This document shows, piece by piece, positions 41,031 to 53,100 of a stretch of DNA of 64,000 bases. The notes beneath the pieces were generated by a model. The model saw nothing but the letters and a program-made list of their open reading frames with translations, did no database searches and was not told the origin of the DNA. Made by a program: the position numbers and the translations under genes. The first letter of the stretch is position 1; each line of letters starts with the position of its first letter. The stretch spans positions 1,426,001 through 1,490,000 of the forward strand of contig NZ_CP069303.1 in NCBI RefSeq assembly GCF_016839145.1, written 5' to 3'. Source of the stretch: Shinella sp. PSBB067. GTDB lineage: Bacteria > Pseudomonadota > Alphaproteobacteria > Rhizobiales > Rhizobiaceae.

Positions 41031-42221
41031 CTATACCGCCCGCGCCGCGGCCAATCCGCGCTCGATATCCGCCTTGATGTCCTTCACGTCCTCAAGCCCG
41101 ATCTGCAACCGCAGCACCGGCCCCTCCTGCGGCCCCTTGGCCACCCGGCGGTCGCCGAGATGCACATGCACGGCAAGGCACTCGAAACCGCCCCAGGAAT
41201 AGCCGAGGCCGAAGATGCCGAGCGCATCGAGGAAGGCATGGGCCTTGGCCTTGTGGCGATCCGGCGAGCCACCCTTCAGCACGATGGAGAAGATGCCGCT
41301 CGCGCCCTTGAAGTCGCGCTTCCAGAGGTCGTGGCCGGGGAAGCTCGGCAGGGCCGGATGCAGCACGCGCGAGACCTCGTCGACGCCTTCCAGCCAGCGC
41401 GCCAGTTCCAGCGCGCTGTCCTGGTGCCGCTCCAGCCGCACGCCCATCGTGCGAAGGCCGCGCAGCACCTGGTAGGCGTCGTCGGGCGAGGCGCAGGTGC
41501 CGAGCGTGATCTGGGTCTCGTGCAACTGCTCCCAATGGGCGGCATTGGCCGAAACCGTGCCGAACAGCACGTCGGAATGCCCGGCCGGATACTTCGTAGC
41601 TGCATGGATGGAGATGTCCACGCCGAAATCGAGCGGGCGGAAATAGAGCGGCGTCGCCCAGGTATTGTCCATCGTCACGACCGCGCCATGCTTGTGGGCG
41701 GCGGCGGCGATCGCCGGGATATCCTGCATCTCGAACGTGTTGGAACCCGGCGCCTCCGTGTGCACCAGTCGCGTGTTCGGCCGGATCAGCGCCTCGATGC
41801 CGGCACCGATCATCGGGTCGTAGTATTCGACGGAAACGCCGAGGCGCTTCAGCATCGTGTCGCAGAAGTGGCGGGTCGGATGATAGACCGAATCGACGAT
41901 GAGCGCATGGTCGCCCGCCGACAGGAAGGCGAGGAACGGCACGGTGACGGCGGCAAGGCCCGAGGGAACGAGGATCGTGCCGGCCGAGCCCTCCAGTTCG
42001 TCGATCGCCGCGCAGAGCGCGTCGGTGGTCGGCGTGCCGCGCGTGCCGTAGGTGTATTTCTGCGCGCGGTTCTCCATGGTCGCGGCATTGGGGAAAAGCA
42101 CCGTCGAGGCGTGCACGACGGGCGGGTTGACGAAACCGTAGAACGCCGCCGGTTCGTTTCCTGCGTGGGCAAGGCGGGTGTTCACGCCGGCGCCGGCGAG
42201 GATTTCGTCTCTGTTTTTCAT
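41031..42221 (-). CDS. metC: Cystathionine beta-lyase (PLP-dependent)
   Basis: Cleaves cystathionine to homocysteine, pyruvate and ammonia in methionine synthesis. The 396-residue Cys/Met-metabolism PLP enzyme has TYGTRGTPTTDAL, the PLP lysine in SIHAATKYPAGHSD, and the phosphate-binding region with EAPGSNTFEM. The call uses ATG 42221; an open frame reaches 42320, but the upstream part is unlike the family. Its upstream region is shared with the divergent aapJ. Confidence 0.93.
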   Translation of the reverse strand: MKNRDEILAGAGVNTRLAHAGNEPAAFYGFVNPPVVHASTVLFPNAATMENRAQKYTYGTRGTPTTDALCAAIDELEGSAGTILVPSGLAAVTVPFLAFLSAGDHALIVDSVYHPTRHFCDTMLKRLGVSVEYYDPMIGAGIEALIRPNTRLVHTEAPGSNTFEMQDIPAIAAAAHKHGAVVTMDNTWATPLYFRPLDFGVDISIHAATKYPAGHSDVLFGTVSANAAHWEQLHETQITLGTCASPDDAYQVLRGLRTMGVRLERHQDSALELARWLEGVDEVSRVLHPALPSFPGHDLWKRDFKGASGIFSIVLKGGSPDRHKAKAHAFLDALGIFGLGYSWGGFECLAVHVHLGDRRVAKGPQEGPVLRLQIGLEDVKDIKADIERGLAAARAV

Positions 42222-42575
42222 GGGCCTGTCCGGAAAGATGGAGGGAATTTTGCAGCTCCGACTTTTCGCCAGAGCGCCCGGGAGGTCAACCCCCAGGGTT
42301 TCAACCGCAGGCGCATCCAAAGCGCTTCAAACGTTGAACAGGCGAATCTTTTGGGCGATTTACTGCGCAGTTTCGTGATTTTCTGCCCAAATCGCGGTCA
42401 ATTGCCGATAAATTCCGGGGTGTGGCCGGAAAATGGCGGCGCTCCCTTGACCCTGCGTCATTTTGAGCATGAGATAAGCAACCTCGCGCCGGGAGGGTGG
42501 CGAGTTCCGCAGGTGCGCCCGTCAGGGAAGCGGGTCCTGCGGACAAAACAAGACAACAGAAAAAGGTTGTAAAAA
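42222..42575. promoter_or_regulatory. metC-aapJ divergent regulatory region
   Basis: This 354-bp gap carries both promoters. A perfect palindrome ACTGCGCAGT lies at 42362-42371. It is bracketed by a wider inverted repeat, TTTTGGGC (from 42349) and TGCCCAAA (near 42383), which could bind a dimeric regulator. In the aapJ leader, CCGCAGG (42507-42513) pairs with CCTGCGG (42536-42542) to form a hairpin with a large loop. No riboswitch consensus was seen, and no coding frame. Confidence 0.5.
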
Positions 42576-43604
42576 ATGGCAAAAAAAATCGTGACTGCGC
42601 TCGTCGGCGCCGCCGTACTGGGGCTTGGCGCAACGGCGGCACAGGCGGACACGCTGTCTGACGTGAAGGCCAAGGGCTTCGTGCAGTGCGGCGTGAACGG
42701 TTCGAATCTCGCCGGCTTCGGCGCGCAGGATTCGGCGGGCAACTGGTCCGGTCTCGACGTCGATCTCTGCAAGGCCGTGGCCGCAGCCGTCTTCGGCGAC
42801 GCCACGAAGGTGAAGTACACGCCGCTCTCGGCCAAGGACCGCTTCCCGGCCCTGCAGTCCGGCGAAATCGATATTCTCGCCCGCAACACCACCTGGAGCA
42901 TCAGCCGCGATTCGCAGCTCGGCTTCGATTTCCGCGCCGTGAACTACTATGACGGCCAGGGCTTCATGGTGAAGAAGGAACTCGGCGTGAAGTCGGCCCT
43001 GGAGCTTTCCGGCGCCTCCGTCTGCGTCCAGTCCGGCACCACGACGGAACTGAACCTCGCCGACTACTTCCGCGCCAACAACATGGACTTCAAGCCCGTG
43101 GTCTTCGAAGCGCAGGACGAAGCGGACGCCGCCTACAATGCCGGCCGCTGCGACGCCTACACGACGGACGCCTCCGGCCTCTACTCGATCCGCCTGAAGA
43201 TGGCCAACCCGGACGACCACATGGTCCTTCCGGAAATCATCTCCAAGGAGCCGCTCGGCCCGGCCGTCCGCCAGAACGATTCCAAGTGGTTCGACATCGT
43301 GAGCTGGTCGCACTATGCGATGGTGGCCGCCGAGGAATTCGGCATCACCCAGGCCAATGTCGAGGAGATGAAGAAGTCCGAAAACCCGGACATCAAGCGC
43401 TTCCTCGGCGAAGAGGCTGACTCCACCATCGGCGCCGACCTCGGCGTGCCGAAGGACTGGGCCGTCCAGATCATCAAGGCGGTCGGCAACTACGGCGAAT
43501 CCTTCGAGCGCAATGTCGGCGAAGGCTCGCCGCTGAAGATCGCCCGCGGCCTCAACGCCCTGTGGACGAAGGGCGGCCTGCAGTACGCTCCTCCGGTCCG
43601 CTGA
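42576..43604 (+). CDS. aapJ: General L-amino acid ABC transporter, periplasmic binding protein
   Basis: Periplasmic solute-binding protein of the Aap system, 342 aa. A signal peptide of about 24 residues ends ATAAQA-DT. The mature protein has the SBP_bac_3 pattern: GVNGSNLAGFGAQDSAGNW with the ligand pocket and SGASVCVQSGTTTELN near the middle. Downstream aapQ, aapM and aapP on the same strand complete the transporter. The 190-bp gap to aapQ commonly lets aapJ be made in excess. Confidence 0.95.
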   Translation: MAKKIVTALVGAAVLGLGATAAQADTLSDVKAKGFVQCGVNGSNLAGFGAQDSAGNWSGLDVDLCKAVAAAVFGDATKVKYTPLSAKDRFPALQSGEIDILARNTTWSISRDSQLGFDFRAVNYYDGQGFMVKKELGVKSALELSGASVCVQSGTTTELNLADYFRANNMDFKPVVFEAQDEADAAYNAGRCDAYTTDASGLYSIRLKMANPDDHMVLPEIISKEPLGPAVRQNDSKWFDIVSWSHYAMVAAEEFGITQANVEEMKKSENPDIKRFLGEEADSTIGADLGVPKDWAVQIIKAVGNYGESFERNVGEGSPLKIARGLNALWTKGGLQYAPPVR

Positions 43605-43793
43605 TCCTGGCTCCGGCACCATCGGGAGGGCGGCGCGCTGCCCTCCCTTTCAAGGCATCTCCGGCAAATGCGCCGAGCGCGCCGCGCCGGAATCTGCGCT
43701 AAACTGGAACGGGGATTTCCGCCTTCTGGAAAGGCGGAAAGCCTCCAGACAAACGCCCGGAAAACAGGGCGAAAGCAACGTCAGGGGAAATGC

Positions 43794-45002
43794 ATGGCTC
43801 TTGCGGATGCCCGAACAGGGTCCGGCGAACCGCCGAAGGTATCTCTTCTCTACAATCCGGCACTGAGAAGTATCGTCTATCAGGTCGTGACGCTCGTGTT
43901 GATCGTCGCGGCCATCTGGTATGCGTGGAACAACGTCGTCCAGAACCTCGCCCGCGCCAACATGACGGCCGGTTTCGGCTTCCTGAACAGCCGCGCCGGC
44001 TTCGACCTCGCGCAGACGCTGATCGCCTATTCCAGCGACTCGACCTATTTCCGCGCGCTGCAGGTCGGCCTCATCAACACGCTCGTCATCGCCGCCGCCG
44101 GCATCGTCACCGCGACGATCGTCGGCCTGCTCGTCGGCATCGGGCGGCTGTCGCACAACTGGCTGGTCGCGCGGCTGTGCACCGTCTATGTGGAAATCTT
44201 CCGCAACATCCCGCCGCTGCTGGTCATCTTCTTCTGGTATCTCGGCGTCCTCGCCCTCCTGCCGTCGATCCGCACCATCTTCCAGCACCTCGAAGAAAAT
44301 CCGGATGCGGTCTTCTTCGTCTCGAACCGCGGCATCTACATGCCGGCGCCGGTCTTCGGCGAAGGGTTCGGGAGCGTGGCGATCGCCTTTGCGATCGGCG
44401 TCGTGGCGGCCATCGCCTTCACGATCTGGGCGAATGCCCGCCAGAGCGCCACGGGAAGGCGCCCGCCGGTGCTGTGGGTCAATCTCGGCCTGATCGTGCT
44501 TCTCCCGCTTATCGTCTTCGTGCTGGTGGGCAGCCCCCTCAGCCTCGACTACGCCGTGCCCGGCTCCTTCAACATGCGGGGCGGCATGGTCATCGGGCCG
44601 GAATTCCTGGCGCTCTACCTGGCGCTGTCGCTCTACACGGCCTCGTTCATCGCCGAGATCGTGCGTGCCGGCATCCGCGGCGTCTCCAAGGGCCAGTCGG
44701 AAGCCTCCTATGCGCTGGGCCTGCGTCCCGGCCAGGCGACGCGCCTCGTCGTGCTGCCGCAGGCGCTGAGGATCATCATTCCGCCCCTCACCTCGCAATA
44801 TCTCAATCTCATCAAGAACTCCTCGCTCGCGGTGGCGGTCGGTTACGCCGACCTCGTCGCGGTCGGCGGCACCATCCTCAACCAGTCCGGCAAGTCGATC
44901 GAGATCATCGCGATCTGGATGCTGATCTATGTCTCGATCAGTCTCGTCACCTCGCTGTTCATGAACTGGTTCAACGCCAAGATGGCCCTGGTGGAGCGCT
45001 GA
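43794..45002 (+). CDS. aapQ: General L-amino acid ABC transporter, permease AapQ
   Basis: Inner-membrane permease of 402 aa, of the larger Aap/Bzt subtype. One N-terminal helix (about 25-45) is followed by an extended periplasmic or cytoplasmic region and then a cluster of helices. The EAA-like loop ([20 protein letters not shown]) contacts the ATPase. The ATG at 43794 gives [14 protein letters not shown], although the frame is open from 43668. aapM starts one base after its stop. Confidence 0.92.
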   Translation: MALADARTGSGEPPKVSLLYNPALRSIVYQVVTLVLIVAAIWYAWNNVVQNLARANMTAGFGFLNSRAGFDLAQTLIAYSSDSTYFRALQVGLINTLVIAAAGIVTATIVGLLVGIGRLSHNWLVARLCTVYVEIFRNIPPLLVIFFWYLGVLALLPSIRTIFQHLEENPDAVFFVSNRGIYMPAPVFGEGFGSVAIAFAIGVVAAIAFTIWANARQSATGRRPPVLWVNLGLIVLLPLIVFVLVGSPLSLDYAVPGSFNMRGGMVIGPEFLALYLALSLYTASFIAEIVRAGIRGVSKGQSEASYALGLRPGQATRLVVLPQALRIIIPPLTSQYLNLIKNSSLAVAVGYADLVAVGGTILNQSGKSIEIIAIWMLIYVSISLVTSLFMNWFNAKMALVER

Positions 45003-45003
45003 G

Positions 45004-46158
45004 ATGACCGAGAGCATTACCTACGTCCGCAACCGGTTCCTCGAGGCGGAGAAGCCGCCCGTCTCCGAAAGGTCGGCCCTTGCCTGGATCCGCAACAACC
45101 TGTTCGCCTCCTGGAAGGACAGCATCCTGTCCATCCTTGCCCTCACCGCGATCCTCTACTACGTGCCGAAGGCGCTGAACTGGCTCTTCCTTTCGGCCGT
45201 CTGGACCGGGGCGGACCGCACCGCCTGCCTCACCACGGAACAGGGAGGCCAGCTTCCCGCTGGCTGGAGCGGCGCCTGCTGGGCCTATGTGAACGACCGC
45301 TTCGTGCAGTTCATGTTCGGCTCTTACCCGCGCGACGAGCTGTGGCGGCCGCTGCTGGTCGCCGCCCTGTTCGTGGCGCTGCTCGTCCCCCTCCTGATAC
45401 CGAAGGTGCCACGCAAGGGGCTGAACGCCCTCCTGCTGCTGTTCGCCTTCCCGCTCGTCTCCTTCTTCCTGCTGCTCGGCGGGTCGTTCGGCCTCAGGCA
45501 TGTGGAAACCTCGCTCTGGGGCGGGCTGATGGTGACGCTCATCCTCTCCTTCGTCGGCATCGTCATCTCGCTCCCCGCCGGCATCCTGCTGGCGCTCGGG
45601 CGGCGCTCGAACATGCCGATCATGAAGACCGCCTGCATCGTCTTCATCGAGCTGATCCGCGGCGTGCCGCTGATCACGGTCCTGTTCATGGCGAGCGTGC
45701 TGCTGCCACTCTTCCTCTCGCCGGGCAACAACATCGACAAGTTCCTGCGCGCGCTCATCGGCGTGTCGATCTTCGCCTCGGCCTACATGGCGGAGGTTAT
45801 TCGCGGCGGTCTTCAAGCCATTCCGAAAGGACAATATGAAGCGGCCGACGCTCTTGGTCTAAACTACTTCCACAAAATGACCTTCATCGTGCTTCCGCAG
45901 GCCATCAAGCTCGTGATCCCCGGCATCGTGAACACCTTCATCGGCATGTTCAAGGATACCTCGCTCGTCACGATCATCTCGATGTACGACCTGCTCGGCA
46001 TCGTGAAGGCGAGCTTCGGGGATTCGGGCTGGATCACGCCGGTCACGCCGCTGACGGGCCTGATCTTCGCCGGCTTCGTGTTCTGGATTTTCTGCTTCGG
46101 CATGTCGCGCTACTCGGCCTTCGTGGAACGCCGGCTCGACACGAACCACAAGAGATAA
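45004..46158 (+). CDS. aapM: General L-amino acid ABC transporter, permease AapM
   Basis: Second inner-membrane permease, 384 aa, partner of AapQ. It has a soluble N-terminus (about 1-30), a hydrophobic segment, and a periplasmic loop with [20 protein letters not shown] helix cluster follows with the [20 protein letters not shown] coupling loop. It is separated by one base from aapQ and by 16 from aapP. Confidence 0.92.
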   Translation: MTESITYVRNRFLEAEKPPVSERSALAWIRNNLFASWKDSILSILALTAILYYVPKALNWLFLSAVWTGADRTACLTTEQGGQLPAGWSGACWAYVNDRFVQFMFGSYPRDELWRPLLVAALFVALLVPLLIPKVPRKGLNALLLLFAFPLVSFFLLLGGSFGLRHVETSLWGGLMVTLILSFVGIVISLPAGILLALGRRSNMPIMKTACIVFIELIRGVPLITVLFMASVLLPLFLSPGNNIDKFLRALIGVSIFASAYMAEVIRGGLQAIPKGQYEAADALGLNYFHKMTFIVLPQAIKLVIPGIVNTFIGMFKDTSLVTIISMYDLLGIVKASFGDSGWITPVTPLTGLIFAGFVFWIFCFGMSRYSAFVERRLDTNHKR

Positions 46159-46174
46159 CTGAGAGGAAACAACA

Positions 46175-46951
<777 letters not shown>

Positions 46952-46975
46952 GAGCGGGTTCGGCATCGGAACGGG

Positions 46976-47002
46976 AAAAGGCGGGCCTTGCGCCCGCCTT
47001 TT
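46976..47002 (+). terminator. Rho-independent terminator of aapJQMP
   Basis: An 11-bp stem, AAAAGGCGGGC (46976-46986) with GCCCGCCTTTT (46992-47002), and a five-base loop, ending in T residues. It lies 25 bases past the aapP stop, between convergent genes, and the A/T ends make it usable in both directions. Confidence 0.9.
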
Positions 47003-47030
47003 CGATTCCGGGCGCGCAGCGCGGCGCTTG

Positions 47031-48005
47031 TCACTTCCCGCGCAGTTCCGCCCGCAGTTTCAGCGGGCTCGCCCCGAAATGGTTGCGGAAGGCGCGCGAA
47101 AAGGCCGAGAGGCTGTCGAAGCCGCTGCGCAATGCCACGTCCTGCATGGAAAGCGACGTGTCGCGCACGAGCCGCTGGGCGGCCGTCAGCCGCAGGCGCA
47201 GGTAGTACCTGCCCGGCCCGATCCCGAGACGGCCGGCAAACAGCGTCTCCAGCCTGCGCGTCGAAAAGCCCAGCCGCCGCGCGAGGGCCGCGACGGTCAG
47301 CGGCCGGTCGATGGTGCGCTCCATCAGGCGGATGGCCGCGGCGAGCTCCGGCTGGTGCTCGCCCAGCCGGCCGAGCGAGACGAGCGGCTGCGCATCCGTC
47401 GCCGCATGGGTCTCGTCATAGACGAAGACGCTCGCCACATCGAGCGCGACGGCCGAGCCGAAATGCGCGCGCACCAGGTGCAGCATCATGTCGAAGGTCG
47501 GCGAGGCCCCGCCCGAGGTCCAGAGCGGGCCGTCGGTGACGAAGCGGTCGGCGCGCACGTTGAGCGCCGGAAAGGCCGCCGCGAAATCCTCCAGTTCCTC
47601 CCAGTGCGCGGTCGCATCGCGGCCATCGAGGAGGCCCGAGCGCGCCAGGAGCCAGCACCCCGATTCGATGCCGGCGACGATACCGAACCGGCGCGCCACC
47701 TTCTTCAGCCGCGCGACGAAGTTGCGGTCGGCGTGGCGGTCCTGGTTGAAGCCGGCGATGACGAGGAGCGCATCGCCGCTCGTCACGTCGGCAAAGCCGC
47801 CGTCCACGCGGATCTCCACGCCGCAGGTCAGCACGACGGGCTTGCCCTGCGGCGACAGGATCTTCCAGCGGAAGGCTGGTTCCGGCGTCACGCGGTTGGC
47901 CGCGCGCATGGGATCGAGCACCGAGGCGAGCGACATGATCGACGACTCCGGCAGAAGGGCGATGGTGACGTCGAGCGGCCCCTGCCGCGGCGCTTTTCCG
48001 GCCAT
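47031..48005 (-). CDS. GlxA-family transcriptional regulator (DJ-1/PfpI domain plus AraC HTH)
   Basis: Likely activator of a metabolic operon, 324 aa. Residues about 8-190 are a DJ-1/PfpI-like glutaminase-fold domain with the nucleophile-elbow sequence GIESGCWLLA. Residues about 215-320 are an AraC double helix-turn-helix (RPLTVAALARRLGFSTRRLE, and QDVALRSGFDSLSAFSRAFR). Relatives control betaine, carnitine or arginine catabolism, but the target here is unknown. It is convergent with the aap operon, so a link to amino-acid uptake is only positional. Confidence 0.9.
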   Translation of the reverse strand: MAGKAPRQGPLDVTIALLPESSIMSLASVLDPMRAANRVTPEPAFRWKILSPQGKPVVLTCGVEIRVDGGFADVTSGDALLVIAGFNQDRHADRNFVARLKKVARRFGIVAGIESGCWLLARSGLLDGRDATAHWEELEDFAAAFPALNVRADRFVTDGPLWTSGGASPTFDMMLHLVRAHFGSAVALDVASVFVYDETHAATDAQPLVSLGRLGEHQPELAAAIRLMERTIDRPLTVAALARRLGFSTRRLETLFAGRLGIGPGRYYLRLRLTAAQRLVRDTSLSMQDVALRSGFDSLSAFSRAFRNHFGASPLKLRAELRGK

Positions 48006-48290
48006 GTGGAAATTGTCAAAAAAGATGCGGATTTTGTCAATCGGGAAAAATATGTTCGGGCATGATCGGCCTCACAGGTGATCCGGAGATGCAGCCGGAT
48101 CGTGGTGAAGACCCCTGTACCCCGAACACCCTGATCCGCGACCTATCGGAACGGGTTGGCGAGCCGAAAGGCGGACCAGCCCGTTTTTTTTTGGCACTTT
48201 GCAAATGAAATCAGGGGTGGCAGCGAAGAAGAGTGGAACCGTAACGCCCTTCCCGCGTTGAGCAAGCGAACAAGCAGGAAAGGTTCCCCC

Positions 48291-48713
48291 ATGTTGAAGC
48301 TGAAGTCCGGTCTTGCCGCAGGCGCACTGTCATTCGCCCTCGCCCTTACCTCCATCGTGCCCGCCCAGGCGATCACCTTCCCCCAGGTCCCCGTACCGGC
48401 GGCCTCCTCGGTGGAGAAGGTGCAGTATCGTTATGATCGCCGGGAGCGCAGGGCCGAGCGTCACTGGCATGGCCATCGCGGCTACCGCTATCAGCGCCCG
48501 GGCTATCGCCGCCATTCGGACGGCTGGTGGTATCCGCTCGCAGCCTTCGGTCTCGGCGCCGCCATCGGCGGTGCGATCAACAGCCAGCCGCGCGCCGGCA
48601 ACGCCCATGTGAACTGGTGCGTCAACCGCTATCGCTCGTACCGGGCCTATGACAACACGTTCCAGCCGAACAACGGCCCGCGCAAGCAGTGCCTGTCGCC
48701 CTATTCGCGCTGA
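48291..48713 (+). CDS. BA14K family secreted protein
   Basis: A 140-residue exported protein of unknown molecular role; the Brucella homologue is an immunoreactive lectin-like protein. A signal peptide covers about 1-26 (ending VPAQA-IT). A basic, Arg/Tyr/His-rich region follows (about 45-75), then a hydrophobic Gly/Ala-rich stretch ([16 protein letters not shown]). The C-terminal BA14K motif is [17 protein letters not shown] with PRKQCLSPY. The start at ATG 48291 gives a proper signal peptide. Confidence 0.88.
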   Translation: MLKLKSGLAAGALSFALALTSIVPAQAITFPQVPVPAASSVEKVQYRYDRRERRAERHWHGHRGYRYQRPGYRRHSDGWWYPLAAFGLGAAIGGAINSQPRAGNAHVNWCVNRYRSYRAYDNTFQPNNGPRKQCLSPYSR

Positions 48714-48731
48714 TCGTCCAGCCCTGAAATA

Positions 48732-48763
48732 CGAAAAGCCCGGCAGGAAGGCCGGGCTTTTCG
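48732..48763. terminator. Bidirectional terminator between the BA14K gene and pyrG
   Basis: A 13-bp stem, CGAAAAGCCCGGC (48732-48744) with GCCGGGCTTTTCG (48751-48763), and a six-base loop. The A and T runs at the stem ends allow termination of both convergent genes. It lies 18 bases past the BA14K stop and 13 before the pyrG stop. Confidence 0.9.
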
Positions 48764-48775
48764 TTTGAACCGATG

Positions 48776-50488
<1,713 letters not shown>

Positions 50489-50501
50489 TTACACAGAAGA
50501 A

Positions 50502-50527
50502 GGCCGGTTGGTTTGCGCCAACCGGCC
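50502..50527 (-). terminator. Terminator-like hairpin after secG
   Basis: A 10-bp perfect stem, GGCCGGTTGG (50502-50511) with CCAACCGGCC (50518-50527), and a six-base loop. It is followed on the minus strand by TTCTTCTG. It lies 22 bases past the secG stop. Confidence 0.8.
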
Positions 50528-50549
50528 GGTTCGTTTGGGTTCGTGCGGC

Positions 50550-51026
50550 TTACTGGCCGCTCGGCACGCCGGCGTTTCCGCCCTCGCCCGTGGCGGCACC
50601 CGTGCCGGTGCCCGTCGTCGCACCGGAATTGGTCGACGTGTTGCCCGTGCCGCCCTCTGTCGGAACGGCGCCGGTGCCGGTCGTCGCGGGCGTCTGGTTG
50701 GTGTTGTTCTGCGTGCCCTGGCTTTGCTCGCCGCCGCCAAGCGCGTCGAGCACGCCGCCCGTTCCCGTGGTGCCGGGGATACGGTCGAGAATGTCGGTGG
50801 GCTGCGTCTCGTAGCGGGCGAGAATGCCCATGCCGAGCGCCAGGATGAAGAACAGCGTGGCGAGGATCGCCGTCGTGCGCGTCAGCGCATTGGCCGTGCC
50901 GCGGGCCGACATGAAGCCGGAGCCGCCGCCGATGCCGAGGCCGCCGCCTTCGGACCGCTGGATCAGCACGACGCCGATCAGCGCGACGACGACCATGAGA
51001 TAGATGACGAGCAAGATGGTCTGCAT
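50550..51026 (-). CDS. secG: Preprotein translocase subunit SecG
   Basis: Auxiliary membrane subunit of the SecYEG channel. It is 158 aa, longer than the roughly 110 of E. coli SecG. Two membrane helices (about 3-22 and 55-75) flank the conserved QRSEGGGLGIGGGSGFMSAR. The last 75 residues are a low-complexity Gly/Thr/Asn/Ala tail (repeats of TGTGTG type). It lies between tpiA and pyrG on the same strand, as in many rhizobia. Confidence 0.93.
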   Translation of the reverse strand: MQTILLVIYLMVVVALIGVVLIQRSEGGGLGIGGGSGFMSARGTANALTRTTAILATLFFILALGMGILARYETQPTDILDRIPGTTGTGGVLDALGGGEQSQGTQNNTNQTPATTGTGAVPTEGGTGNTSTNSGATTGTGTGAATGEGGNAGVPSGQ

Positions 51027-51148
51027 GTTTTCCAGGTCCCGGCCAGGCGGCCCAAATTTCAGGTTTGCGGCTCAATATACCAAGCCGCGCACCATTCCAA
51101 GCCCTTCCGGTCGATCCGCCCGCCTTTTGCGGGGCAGGCGGACAGGCC

Positions 51149-51919
51149 TCAGGCCGTCAGCGCTTCGTATGCGCGGTAGATGGCAAGGAAATCGTCCGAT
51201 TTCAAGCTCGCCCCGCCGATCAGCGCGCCGTCGACATTGGCGACGCCCATCAATTCCTTCGCGTTGCCCGGCTTGACCGAGCCGCCGTAGAGAATGCGCA
51301 TCGTCGCGCCCTCGCCGGCAAAGCGGGCGGTGAGTTCCGCGCGCATGAAGGCATGCGCCTCCTCGACGTCCGCCGCCGTCGGCGTCAGGCCCGTGCCGAT
51401 CGCCCAGACCGGCTCATAGGCGATGACGGTGTTTTCCGCCGTCGCGCCGTCCGGCACGGAAGCGGCGAGCTGCGCCTTGAGCACGTCGAGCGTCCTGCCG
51501 GCTTTGCGCTCGTCCCCCGTCTCGCCGATGCAGACGATGGCAACGAGATCGCTCTGGTGGGCGATCTCGGCCTTGGCGCGCACCAGCGCGTCGCTTTCCT
51601 TGTGGTCCGTGCGGCGCTCGGAATGGCCGACGATGACATGGGTGCCGAAGCAGTCGGCGATCATCTCGGCGGAAATGTCGCCGGTATGCGCGCCGGAGCC
51701 CTTCTCGTGGCAATCCTGCGCGCCGATCTTCAGCGGGCTGTCGTCGCAAAGCGCGGTCGCCACGTAAAGCAGGGTCGCGGGCGGGCAGATCAGCGTCTCG
51801 ACCTTCTGCGAAAGCGGCCCCTTCACGCCCTCGGCCATCGCCTTGATCTGGTCGAGCGATGCGCGCGTGCCGTTCATCTTCCAGTTTCCGGCGACGAGCG
51901 GTGTAACGTCCGGTGTCAT
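51149..51919 (-). CDS. tpiA: Triosephosphate isomerase
   Basis: Interconverts dihydroxyacetone phosphate and glyceraldehyde-3-phosphate. It is a 256-residue TIM barrel with the N-terminal [17 protein letters not shown] with the catalytic His, [11 protein letters not shown] with the catalytic Glu, and the phosphate-binding YGGSVKPGN. The call uses ATG 51919, preceded by GGGAGG; the frame opens at a TTG four codons earlier. It is the first of the tpiA-secG-pyrG run. Confidence 0.97.
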   Translation of the reverse strand: MTPDVTPLVAGNWKMNGTRASLDQIKAMAEGVKGPLSQKVETLICPPATLLYVATALCDDSPLKIGAQDCHEKGSGAHTGDISAEMIADCFGTHVIVGHSERRTDHKESDALVRAKAEIAHQSDLVAIVCIGETGDERKAGRTLDVLKAQLAASVPDGATAENTVIAYEPVWAIGTGLTPTAADVEEAHAFMRAELTARFAGEGATMRILYGGSVKPGNAKELMGVANVDGALIGGASLKSDDFLAIYRAYEALTA

Positions 51920-52007
51920 GAGGCCTCCCAATCATACGTCTCGGTTGGCAAGCGGCGTAGCAAATCGGGGCCTGCAAGGAAAGGTGCGTTTTGCCGCCGG
52001 CCGCCGC

Positions 52008-52892
52008 CTACTGCGCAAACAGCCAGTTCAGCGTCTCGCGCCAGTCGGTCATGCGCACCGGCGTGCCGTGACCGCCGGTCTGGAACAGCACGAAGCGCGT
52101 CGGGATGCCGGCCTTCAGCAATTTGCGGAAGACGGCGATCTGGTCGTTGGCCGCATAGACGCCGTCGCTGTCGCCATGGGTGAAGAAGACCGGCAGCTTC
52201 GCCTTGAAGGCCGGGGTCTTCGCATAGTCGCCATCCGCCGCCCCGCCCATCAGCACCATGCCGGAAAGGCTCCTGACCGCCGTCGCATCCCGCACGACGC
52301 GGGCGCAGATGAAGCTGCCCATCGAGGCGCAGGCGAGGATGACGGGCCTGTCCGGCGAAAGCGCCTTGGCGCGCAGGATCAGGCCGGAGATGCGCGCCGC
52401 GCCCGCATCGTCGAAGGACGGCACGCTCGGCGCGTAATAGACGCCGCCGTTCTGCACGGCGAGGTTCTTCAGGCGGTTGAAGTTGCCGCCGAAATTCCAG
52501 TCGTTGTTGCCGAGCCGCCGGTCGCCGCCCCGCCCGTGGATGAAGATGACGGTGAAGGACGCCCCCTCGCCCTTGCCGGTCATCGCCACGTCGATCGGCC
52601 CGGCGGGCGTATCCACCGTCAGGTTCTGCTGCGCCTTCTTCACCGCCGTCGAGACATAGGCGGACCTCACGCGCCGCTCGGGCACCTGGTCGCGGCCGTT
52701 GATGTCGCGCATTTCCTGATAGTCGACGACGCGCAACGCGCCGTTATCCGTCGTCTCGACCACGGCGGGATAGCGGAAGAGCTCGTCCTTCCAGGGCTTG
52801 AGCGTCAGCGCCGCGGCGTCTCCCGCGGCAAATCCGGCGAAGATCGCGGCCAGAACCAGCCGGCAAAGGCAATGAACTGTGGACTGAGGCAT
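52008..52892 (-). CDS. Secreted alpha/beta-hydrolase (dienelactone-hydrolase-like fold)
   Basis: A 294-residue exported hydrolase. A signal peptide covers about 1-30 (VLAAIFAGFAAGDAAALT). The hydrolase part has TVIFIHGRGGDRR with the oxyanion loop, ILACASMGSFI with the nucleophile Ser in CASMGS, and FQTGGHGTPVR with the His. The call uses ATG 52892, with AGAGGAG nine bases upstream; the frame is open much further up but without conservation. The substrate is unknown. It is divergent from parE. Confidence 0.78.
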   Translation of the reverse strand: MPQSTVHCLCRLVLAAIFAGFAAGDAAALTLKPWKDELFRYPAVVETTDNGALRVVDYQEMRDINGRDQVPERRVRSAYVSTAVKKAQQNLTVDTPAGPIDVAMTGKGEGASFTVIFIHGRGGDRRLGNNDWNFGGNFNRLKNLAVQNGGVYYAPSVPSFDDAGAARISGLILRAKALSPDRPVILACASMGSFICARVVRDATAVRSLSGMVLMGGAADGDYAKTPAFKAKLPVFFTHGDSDGVYAANDQIAVFRKLLKAGIPTRFVLFQTGGHGTPVRMTDWRETLNWLFAQ

Positions 52893-53081
52893 GAAGTGCG
52901 GCTCCTCTGGGCTGGCGATACTTGCCATCCGCCCGCGCGCAAAGCAATCCTCGCCCGGCGGTTGGTGTATCCCGACATCGCGAAAACCCACGGAATCTGG
53001 CAGAGTCGCCAGTGATTCGCTGACGACCTCATCCTTGCCAGGCCCCGATCCCGACGGATCGGCGGGAAGAACCGGCAAACG

Positions 53082-53096
53082 GAACAAACTCTGAAC
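53082..53096 (-). promoter_or_regulatory. SOS box overlapping the parE translation start region
   Basis: GAACAAACTCTGAAC matches the GAAC-N7-GAAC LexA operator exactly and ends five bases before the parE ATG. It occupies the place where a ribosome-binding site would lie. It should bring parE under LexA control if the promoter overlaps it. Confidence 0.75.
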
Positions 53097-53100
53097 GGCC

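Noticed and set aside
42222..42400. SAM-II type riboswitch upstream of metC
   Set aside because: metC is a common place for SAM-II in alphaproteobacteria, so I read the minus-strand leader. I did not find the conserved core or the CTAAA-GGG end, only a palindrome and T-rich stretches.
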